A model generated the notes under the pieces. The model saw only the letters and a program-made list of their open reading frames with translations. It ran no database searches and was not told the DNA's origin. A DNA stretch of 64,000 nt from Anaerococcus urinomassiliensis. GTDB taxonomy: Bacteria; Bacillota; Clostridia; Tissierellales; Peptoniphilaceae. Position 1 is the stretch's first letter; each line of letters begins with the position of its first letter. Positions 55,121-64,000 of the stretch are shown one piece after another. The stretch is from NCBI RefSeq assembly GCF_900128425.1, contig NZ_LT635782.1, positions 1,121,690 to 1,185,689 on the forward strand, read 5' to 3'. The position numbers were made by a program, and so were the translations under genes.

Positions 55121-55888
55121 CTTTGTATAAAATAAATTATATGATTTTATACAGAATGATATTTATATATAATATAGGACAAATAATTTGATTTGTAAAA
55201 TATTGCTATAAATCAAATATAATAAAAATATTTCAATATCTAATTATGTAGAAAAAATACTCCATAATATATAATTATAAGGTCTATGCAAAAAGTACAA
55301 AGTTATTAAAATGTTTAGGGATTTATATAAAGTTAAAAAAGAACACAAAGCAAGCTTCATAAATTTATTATATAATTAAGATTAGTACTTAAAACAGAAT
55401 ATTCATGACTAAAAAAGACCTAGTCATATGACTAAGTCTAGTTTTACTCGACATCCATGAAGTCTACATATATAGGGGATAGTTTCTTCCACAATCTATG
55501 CTGGCTTATTTTCTGTATTAGATATAGTAAAACATATATTTATGGATTATCAATACTTCTTTTTACAATCCACTTATCAGGAAATATCCCTCCTTATCCA
55601 TTTATACTTACACTTTGAATCCAAATGTATCCTTCTCCTTATCTGTTTTTCGTAATATTTTGCCAGTTGAAATAGTGATCATTGGTACTTTTCCCCTAAT
55701 TTATTAACTTTCGAAATTCGGACAAAGCTAAAATAATCAGTCTAATGTTATTTCTTCATTATAAATAAGGTTTTTTATAAACAATAAAAAGGAAAAGATG
55801 ATTTTTAAAGTACTTACATCTCTTCCTCTTCTGTAAAATTATGGTATTTTATTCTTTAGAGAGTTTCAATTATTCTATGCGTTAACTG
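55121..55888. other. Long AT-rich intergenic region with a hairpin and a possible decayed transposase tail
   Basis: No intact gene in about 770 bp. At 55417-55438 GAC-TAGTCAT and ATGACTA-GTC form a near-perfect hairpin with A- and T-tracts on its sides. On the minus strand 55444-55540 reads HRLWKKLSPIYVDFMDVE before a stop; the RLWKKLSP part resembles the ends of IS3-type transposases, but the match is weak. The rest (55541-55888) shows many stops in all frames. The region separates the asparaginase operon from the copper module and looks like a scar of past insertions. Confidence 0.4.
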
Positions 55889-57985
55889 TCATTTTTTTGG
55901 GTTTAATCTTAATAAAATAGCATTAATTGCAACTACAACTGTTGACACAGACATTAGAATTGCTCCTAATGCAGGGCTTAATGTGATACCAATAGGGGCC
56001 AAAATTCCCGCAGCTAGAGGGATAGCTATAAAGTTATAGCCGGCTCCCCAAAAGAGGTTTTGTTTCATTTTACGAGTTGTTTTGTGTGCTAATTCAATGA
56101 ATGATTCAATATCTCCTGGATCGGATTGAGTCAATATGACATCAGCTGAATCCAATGCCACTTGGGTTCCAGCACCTACAGCTATACCAACATCTGCCAA
56201 GGCAAGAGAAGGGGCATCATTGACACCGTCACCTACCATAATAACTTTTTTCCCTTCATCTTTAAGTGCTTTTACCAATTCATACTTGTCTTGTGGAGAT
56301 TGATTTGATCTATATTCAATACCTAAATCTTCTGCCGCGCCTTCAGCCGCTTTTTCATTATCACCTGTTGCCATAATCGGCTCTATATTGTTCTTTTTAA
56401 GAGCTTTAATTAACTCTTTACTCGTTGGTTTTAATTCGTCCCCTAAAGCTACAGCACCAATGGCATCATCGTTTTCTACTAATATACTGAGAGTTGCTCC
56501 TTTTGGAATATCAATATCCAAATTACGTCCATATGCTTTTTGACTGATTAATTGGTAACTATGGCCCTTGGCTTTGCCTTCTACGCCAGCACCGGAAATC
56601 ACATCAATTGAATCAAAAGATACTGGACTTATACCTTGATCCTTAGCAAAACTAATAATTGATTGAGCAATTGGGTGGCTAGATCCCCCTTCAATACCTG
56701 CCAACAAGGCAATGATTTCCTCTTTTGTATATTTGTCATTAAGAAGTTTTACATCTAATACTTTAAACTCACCAGTTGTTAAAGTACCCGTTTTATCTAA
56801 AATCATCACATCTGAATCTTGAGCTATTTCTAATGATTGGCGGTCTTTTACTAGTAAGCCACGGCTAGCTCCTAAGCTTGTGCTACGGGCAGTGACCAAT
56901 GGAATAGCAAGACCCAATGCATGTGGACAAGCTATAACTAATGTTGTGATAGCAAATTTTACTGCCGTTGGAATATCCGCTATAAGCACCCATACTACAA
57001 AAGCTATTAGTGCGGCAGTTACCGCAATATAGAAGAGCCACCCTGCAACTTTTTGAGCAATATTTTCTGCACGAGAAGGTTGACTTTGAGCTTGGCTGAT
57101 TAAATCCTGTACTTGAGAGATAAAGGACTTATCACCTGTCTCAAGTACTTTAATATAAATAACCCCTTCCCCATTTGTTGAGCCCCCGATCACTTCATCG
57201 CCAGGTCCTTTTTTAATTGACTTAGATTCCCCAGTCAAAAGAGCTTCATTTAAACGTGATTCGCCACGCTCGATAGTTCCATCTGCTGGCACATTTTCCC
57301 CAGCTTGAACACGAATTAAATCACCTACCTTTAAGTCAGCAACTGGACGTGTTTCAATGGAATCATCTTCTAATACAACATGAGCATCTTTTGGTACTAG
57401 CTTAGCCAGTTCTTCTTGTGCATCTCCTGCTTCTCCAATAGCTTTCATCTCAATCCAGTGACCCAATAACATGATTAATAGTAATGATGCAAATTCAAAG
57501 AAAAAGTCCATCACGTGTTCACCCGTTACGTAGTTAGCTATAACAGTATAAATACTGTATAAATATGAAACACTTAAACCTAAAGAAACGAGTGCCATCA
57601 TTCCAGGTTCTTTTTGTTTAAATTCGTCAACTGCACCTTGATAAAATGGACGTCCACCATAAATAATTAATATAGTAGATAAAATAGCTACTATAATATC
57701 AGAATATGGAAAAGTAAACTGGAATGGTAGGTCAAACCCAGCCATAGGGGATAAGAGCATAATAATGATTCCTAGTGGTAATGACTTTAAGAAAAGTTCC
57801 TTAAAGTTACCGTGATGATGATGCTCATGCCCACTGTGCCCACTGTGGTCATGGTGGGCATGATGGTCGTAATGTTGATCCTTATGGTCTCCATGTTCTT
57901 CCGTGCTTACGTGCTCATGTTTTGAATGATCCATGTCGCCATGATTATGGTGGCTGTGGGATGAATGTTTGTTGTTATTCTTCAT
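55889..57985 (-). CDS. copB: Copper-exporting P1B-type ATPase, CopB-like
   Basis: A 698-aa P-type ATPase. Residues 1-60 are His/Asp-rich (HSHHNHGDMDHSKHEH and similar), a metal-binding tail as in Enterococcus CopB. The sixth-helix motif is VIACPHALGLAIP (CPH), characteristic of the CopB/P1B-3 group, where CopA has CPC. Further: TGE in LLTGESKSI, phosphorylation site DKTGTLTTG, HP motif SSHPIAQSI and hinge VGDGVNDAPSLA. It expels copper ions from the cytoplasm. The start at 57985 has AAGGAGG. It is 19 nt downstream of copY and under its control. Its origin by transfer is suggested by IS debris nearby. Confidence 0.93.
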   Translation of the reverse strand: MKNNNKHSSHSHHNHGDMDHSKHEHVSTEEHGDHKDQHYDHHAHHDHSGHSGHEHHHHGNFKELFLKSLPLGIIIMLLSPMAGFDLPFQFTFPYSDIIVAILSTILIIYGGRPFYQGAVDEFKQKEPGMMALVSLGLSVSYLYSIYTVIANYVTGEHVMDFFFEFASLLLIMLLGHWIEMKAIGEAGDAQEELAKLVPKDAHVVLEDDSIETRPVADLKVGDLIRVQAGENVPADGTIERGESRLNEALLTGESKSIKKGPGDEVIGGSTNGEGVIYIKVLETGDKSFISQVQDLISQAQSQPSRAENIAQKVAGWLFYIAVTAALIAFVVWVLIADIPTAVKFAITTLVIACPHALGLAIPLVTARSTSLGASRGLLVKDRQSLEIAQDSDVMILDKTGTLTTGEFKVLDVKLLNDKYTKEEIIALLAGIEGGSSHPIAQSIISFAKDQGISPVSFDSIDVISGAGVEGKAKGHSYQLISQKAYGRNLDIDIPKGATLSILVENDDAIGAVALGDELKPTSKELIKALKKNNIEPIMATGDNEKAAEGAAEDLGIEYRSNQSPQDKYELVKALKDEGKKVIMVGDGVNDAPSLALADVGIAVGAGTQVALDSADVILTQSDPGDIESFIELAHKTTRKMKQNLFWGAGYNFIAIPLAAGILAPIGITLSPALGAILMSVSTVVVAINAILLRLNPKK

Positions 57986-58004
57986 TTTTAATTCCTCCTT
58001 ATGC

Positions 58005-58460
58005 TTAATGATGATGATGATGTAAATGACATTCGCATTGTCCTTCTGGACAATTGCAATCCACTTCTTCTACTGCGAAAGCTTTTTTCTTCTCTAATAT
58101 TTCTTCTAATCGATCTATATCATCGAAGCTTAAGACATGATCTTCAATGATGCTTCCTATTACATTTCCGACTTTCTTTTTGCAAATACGGTTAAAAATA
58201 TCTTCTGCATAATCCCTTACGGCTTCTTTCTCTTCAATATTGGCAGTGTAAATAAACTTTCTACCTTCTTGCTCTGTATTTAGTACGCCTTTTTCAACTA
58301 ATCGACCTAAGATCGTTTTGATAGTGGATTGTGTCCAGTCCATTTTTTCTTGCAATATGGAGATGACTTTTTTACTAGTTACTCGATCATTTGCCCAAAC
58401 TACACGCATGACTTCCCATTCAGCATCTGTGATATGAGTATTATATTCTATTACACCCAT
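58005..58460 (-). CDS. copY: CopY-type copper-responsive repressor
   Basis: A 151-aa BlaI/MecI-family winged-helix repressor: ITDAEWEVMRVVWANDRVTS, TQSTIKTILGRLVEKGVL and EGRKFIYTA. The C-terminus has the copper/zinc motif CNCPEGQCEC (CxC-4-CxC) and then HLHHHHH, an unusual extra His tail. In related systems Cu(I) displaces Zn(II) from this motif and releases DNA. GGGAGG precedes the start at 58460. Cop boxes lie in its own promoter. Confidence 0.94.
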   Translation of the reverse strand: MGVIEYNTHITDAEWEVMRVVWANDRVTSKKVISILQEKMDWTQSTIKTILGRLVEKGVLNTEQEGRKFIYTANIEEKEAVRDYAEDIFNRICKKKVGNVIGSIIEDHVLSFDDIDRLEEILEKKKAFAVEEVDCNCPEGQCECHLHHHHH

Positions 58461-58482
58461 TGTCTTTTCCTCCCTTATAGTT

Positions 58483-58539
58483 TACATTTGTAGACTTAAT
58501 GCTTAAAATTAGTTTACTCTTGTAAACTTATCTTGTCAA
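58483..58539 (-). promoter_or_regulatory. copYB promoter with two cop boxes
   Basis: On the minus strand TTGACA (58534-58539), a 17-bp spacer and TAAACT (58511-58516). Box 1 TACATTTGTA (58483-58492) matches the cop box TACANNTGTA perfectly. Box 2 TACTCTTGTA (58515-58524, inside the dyad GTTTAC...GTAAAC) has one mismatch and covers the spacer and -10. This predicts CopY repression relieved by copper. Confidence 0.85.
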
Positions 58540-58646
58540 GTATTTTTATAATATGTAAACAGTTATTATTGCCTTTATTTTATATTTTTACTCAAACTAA
58601 TATAAATTTACATAGATTTACTTATAGTATTTAGAATTATAAATAA

Positions 58647-58751
58647 TTAAGAACAAAGATAGAAAAATATATCAAATGGTACAATGAAGATAGGATTAAG
58701 ACAAAATTAAACGGAATGTCTCCTGTTATGTACAGATTACATTCCGCTTAA
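58647..58751 (+). mobile_element. IS3-family (IS150 group) transposase, C-terminal remnant
   Basis: In frame on the plus strand: KIEKYIKWYNEDRIKTKLNG, then MSPVMYRLHSA and a stop. This is the classic end of IS3/IS150 OrfB (WYN-x-x-RIK-x-KL-x-G-x-SPV-x-YR). Only about 34 codons remain; a TAA precedes them. The hairpin CGGAATGT...ACATTCCG overlaps its end (58711-58746 region). It lies directly upstream of the copY promoter region, marking a past insertion beside the copper module. Confidence 0.85.
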
Positions 58752-58824
58752 AATATTATTAAATTATTCCGTGTTTACGGGTTCAGGTCAATTTCCCCTA
58801 GCGTTTTTAATGTTAATTTTTTGC

Positions 58825-59628
58825 TTATAGCCTATTATCTATCCAATCAATGATATCGCCAATTACTTCGTCTTTGGCATATTCATTCATGATTTCATGG
58901 TAAAGACCCTTATAGATTTTAATTTGGCAGTCTTTAGAAGAGTTGTTTTCAAAAAAGTCAAAGGAATCTTTGAAATTAACTATGCCATCGTCCCTGCCGT
59001 GGAGGATTAAAACTGGGTAAGAAAAGTCTTTTTCATTTTCATTAAACCAAACTATTCCGTCTTTTAATGCATATAAAAGACCCACTTGGTATTTTTTAAG
59101 GTTTAATGGGTCAGCGACATAGGCTTCTACAACTTCTTTTACAGAGCAAACCCCGTCGCCAAGCTCGTTTGGAAGTTCTGTGTGTGGGTCAAGGCCAGGA
59201 CCTACCATTTCAGTTATCTTATTATTATCGTGGGTAAGACCACCAGAAGTTATGACTCCAACAAGGTTTTTGTCCCTATACTTTGCCCCGTAAAGGCTTA
59301 CTGCAAAACCACCCATAGAATGACCTAGCAAGAATACTGGCTTATCAGGATTTTCTTCTATAGCCTTATCTACAACTACATTTACATCTTCTAGCATGTC
59401 TTCGTAGTCCTTGTAATATCCCCTCTCGCCTTCAGACTTGCCGTGGCCCCTGTGGTCAAACCTATAGGTCGAAAAACCTGCATTGTGGAATTTCTCAGCC
59501 ACATAATCGTACCTACCAGAATGTTCTGCCAATCCATGGACAATAACAACTGCAGCCTTGGCATTTTTTGCTTCTTCCTTGTTGTAAAATAAAGCTGTGC
59601 CATCGAAAGATTCAATAAAATTTGTCAT
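58825..59628 (-). CDS. Alpha/beta hydrolase, monoacylglycerol-lipase-like
   Basis: About 267 aa from ATG 59628, with GGAGG 7 nt upstream. Nucleophile elbow GHSMGG (about residue 105), VVIVHGLAEHSGRYDYVAE near the N-terminus, YRFDHRGHGKSEGERG, acid LILHGRDDGIVNF and His in YKGLYHEIMNE. This is the serine aminopeptidase S33/lysophospholipase-like group (Hydrolase_4), which splits monoacylglycerols or lysophospholipids. No signal peptide. It has its own promoter; neighbours do not refine its role. Confidence 0.88.
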   Translation of the reverse strand: MTNFIESFDGTALFYNKEEAKNAKAAVVIVHGLAEHSGRYDYVAEKFHNAGFSTYRFDHRGHGKSEGERGYYKDYEDMLEDVNVVVDKAIEENPDKPVFLLGHSMGGFAVSLYGAKYRDKNLVGVITSGGLTHDNNKITEMVGPGLDPHTELPNELGDGVCSVKEVVEAYVADPLNLKKYQVGLLYALKDGIVWFNENEKDFSYPVLILHGRDDGIVNFKDSFDFFENNSSKDCQIKIYKGLYHEIMNEYAKDEVIGDIIDWIDNRL

Positions 59629-59691
59629 GATCATTCCTCCAATTTTTTCTATATCGAATATTTGCTTTCCTAAACAAAAGCTTATTATATA

Positions 59692-60363
59692 TTAATACCC
59701 CTTAAAAGTTGTTTCCTTTTCAATTAATTTTGCCTCGAAGGCAATATTTGTCTGAGCTTCTTCATCATTTAAAATCTTAAGAAGATTATCAATTGCAAAA
59801 TTTACCTAGTCGGAAATTCTCTGATCTATGGAAGTTATGGCTTGGTTGGTAAAGTCTGTTGCATGGATATTGTCAAAACCTATAATGCCAAGGTCTTCAG
59901 GGATTTTTATTCCTTCATTTGCCATAAGTTTATAGGCATTTACAGCAAGTCTATCTAACTCAAATTGGATTGAGTCAAATTCTGGATGTTTCCTTAGAAA
60001 ATCGATTAATTTCAAGAGGTCTTCCTCTGGGTCTTTTACTTTAAATTCAACAAAATTCGCATCGTCATAATACTTATAAAGAGACTCAACAAAACCTAAT
60101 TTCTTGGCAATATAGGACCTAGACATATAACCAGTATCCAAAGACATATAGAGGGGTTTCTTGTAAGAATTATCCTTAAAAAGCTTGACAGTCTGTCTAT
60201 AGCCTCAATTTCATCTATATAAACGTTTACAATTTTTTCGTTTTCGTCAGTTGTAACGCAAAGAAGTGTAGTATAAGCAAACGAATCAAGATTTTTTTCA
60301 AGCTCATAGGCTGATTGGCTTTCAAAATACCCTCTAATGTCAGGGACCATTATACCAATCATC
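59692..60363 (-). pseudogene. LacI-family regulator, effector domain only, frameshifted and with an in-frame stop
   Basis: The minus strand reads IGIMVPDIRGYFESQSAYEL and on to YIDEIEAID, then must shift frame near 60180-60190 to continue KLFKDNSYKKPLYMSLDTGY and on through PEDLGIIGFDNIHATDFTNQ. A TAG (59803-59805) interrupts RISD / VNFAIDNLLKIL, and the frame ends at 59692. These are the periplasmic-binding-protein-like ligand domain features of LacI/GalR regulators. The HTH is missing: the 5' end is replaced by an IS1182-like remnant. Three lesions show that it is dead. Confidence 0.85.
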
Positions 60364-60379
60364 TGGAAAGAAAAATTGA

Positions 60380-60607
60380 CACATAACAATAACAAAAGTC
60401 TACAGATCTTTCGACTGGAACAAAGATGGTCAAAAAACTAAAGGAATCTACATAGCGAAAACCTTCCAAAAGTATAGGAAAGAATCATTAGAAAACATAA
60501 TATCTGACCAAGAAATAGAAGAAAGATTAAATAGATCAATCCAAGCTGAAGGAGCATTTTCAAAAATAAAGTCAGGACTAAACTACAATAGATCCCATTA
60601 TAGATGA
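60380..60607 (+). mobile_element. IS1182-like transposase, C-terminal remnant
   Basis: The plus strand reads TKVYRSFDWNKDGQKTKGIY, then KYRKESLENIISDQEIEERL, then NRSIQAEGAFSKIKSGLNYN, and stops at 60605-60607. R-S-I-Q-A-E-G-A-F is the conserved C-terminal motif (Q-AEG-F-x-x-K) of IS1182-family transposases. The normal F-RRF-LRG end is missing and the frame is closed upstream by TGA (60377-60379). It abuts the truncated lacI-like gene, so the insertion probably removed that gene's 5' half. Confidence 0.8.
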
Positions 60608-60714
60608 AAAGAAAATATAATAAGTGAAATATGCCTCATCACCTCTCACTATGATCGACCATTTCATGGAGGGTCCTCCATCAACCAGACGGGCTTTTTC
60701 GGTGTATCCTGTAT

Positions 60715-60746
60715 GAAAAAAAGAACTAGTCCGTTGACTAGCTCTT
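60715..60746 (-). terminator. rRNA operon terminator
   Basis: On the minus strand AGAGCTAGTC pairs with GACTAGTTCT (60722-60731 with 60736-60745, one G-T) around AACG, followed by TTTTTTC. It comes directly after the 5S gene. Nothing else is recognisable in 60608-60714. Confidence 0.85.
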
Positions 60747-60751
60747 AGTTT

Positions 60752-60870
60752 ATTTGGCGACTTCCTACTCTACCGGGAGGTTGCCCTCCGAGTACCATCG
60801 GCGTTATGAGGCTTAACTTCTGTGTTCGGTATGGATACAGGTGTATCCCTCATGCCATCATCACCATATT
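60752..60870 (-). rRNA. rrf: 5S ribosomal RNA
   Basis: The minus strand begins ATATGGTGATGATGGCATG and contains the typical loop segment CCGAACACAGAAGTTAAGCC, and ends CCTCCCGGTAGAGTAGGAAG plus TCGCCAAA. Length about 119 nt. It follows 23S by about 185 nt and precedes the terminator. Ends are approximate by a few bases. Confidence 0.93.
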
Positions 60871-61054
60871 CTTTTGAACCTTCTAAATAGCTAGTCGAGT
60901 TAAAGGACTTAGCTTAAGCTTTTGTTATACTTACGACTTGTCCGTAAGTGTCTTGCCAAGCTAGAGCTCTTCGAGCTCTACCGTTGGGACACTCTCGACT
61001 AGGACCTATCATACATTTGCTTGGCAAATGTGATTAGGACCGTAACAATATTTC
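60871..61054 (-). other. 23S-5S spacer
   Basis: Holds several short hairpins: ACTTACG/CGTAAGT, GTAGAGCTC/GAGCTCTAG, and ACATTTGC/GCAAATGT, some of which may be processing stems. No tRNA is seen. Confidence 0.7.

Positions 61055-64000
<2,946 letters not shown>

Noticed and set aside
60871..61054. Possible tRNA in the 23S-5S spacer.
   Set aside because: Only simple hairpins; no T-loop, anticodon arm or acceptor pairing could be drawn.

Overview
The window comes from a low-GC, Gram-positive anaerobe. The gene set (PolC, RnpM, NusA-InfB block, ECF transporter, CstA-type carriers, sortase-anchored surface proteins with NPxTG signals, GH25 lysozyme) and protein style suggest a Gram-positive anaerobic coccus of the Anaerococcus/Peptoniphilus/Finegoldia group. 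That placement is inference from memory of these genomes, not a search.

Layout. 1-484: N-terminus of an FtsK/SpoIIIE translocase, cut by the window edge. 577-3701: ABC-2 exporter (two permeases, one ATPase). 3835-13825: a long minus-strand block for translation and RNA metabolism (rimP-nusA-rnpM-infB-rbfA-nrnA-truB-ribF, then rpsO and pnp). 14029-17937: two tandem plus-strand units, each a CstA-family carrier followed by a terminator and a small CC-motif protein. 18044-25718: uppS-cdsA-rseP-ispG-polC on the minus strand, without the dxr gene often found in this cluster. 25940-27458: ECF S component plus a CoaX-like gene with altered catalytic motifs.

27469-34821 is an accessory region. It has a fold-back element with IS6-like ends that truncates a UvrD-type helicase, an intact SF1 helicase fused to a nuclease-like domain, an unknown 209-aa gene, and two adjacent decayed genes. 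One of these is a membrane/SNase/NERD/helicase chimera with two in-frame stops. The other is a lipoprotein gene whose lipobox Cys codon reads TGA. 34968-38581: a GspE-type ATPase, ComM/YifB and an RluD-type enzyme.

38648-46722 is a cell-surface and toxin region. Three paralogous secreted proteins share a repeat ending in PAQFGKI; two of them carry NPxTG sorting signals. Between them lie xth, a CAMP-factor-like pore-forming toxin, a 49-aa predicted exported peptide, and an HTH-TPR regulator of RRNPP (PlcR/Rgg-like) layout. Regulator, pre-peptide and toxin are adjacent on one strand, and a CACA-WW-TGTG dyad occurs both before the peptide gene and before one surface-protein gene. This is my best candidate for an undescribed system: a peptide-quorum circuit controlling a toxin and surface proteins.

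47075-55072: mnmA-nifS, ProX-like deacylase plus a PC4/YdbC protein plus GH25 lysozyme, and an M20 amidohydrolase-YfcC transporter-asparaginase operon. The asparaginase is frameshifted in an 8-base homopolymer. 55889-58460: a copper module (CopY repressor, CopB-type ATPase) with an IS3 remnant upstream. 58825-60607: an alpha/beta hydrolase, a LacI-family pseudogene and an IS1182-like remnant. 60752-64000: 5S and most of a 23S rRNA gene on the minus strand. The 23S carries a ~345-nt intervening sequence at the helix-45 position, so the mature 23S rRNA is probably fragmented.
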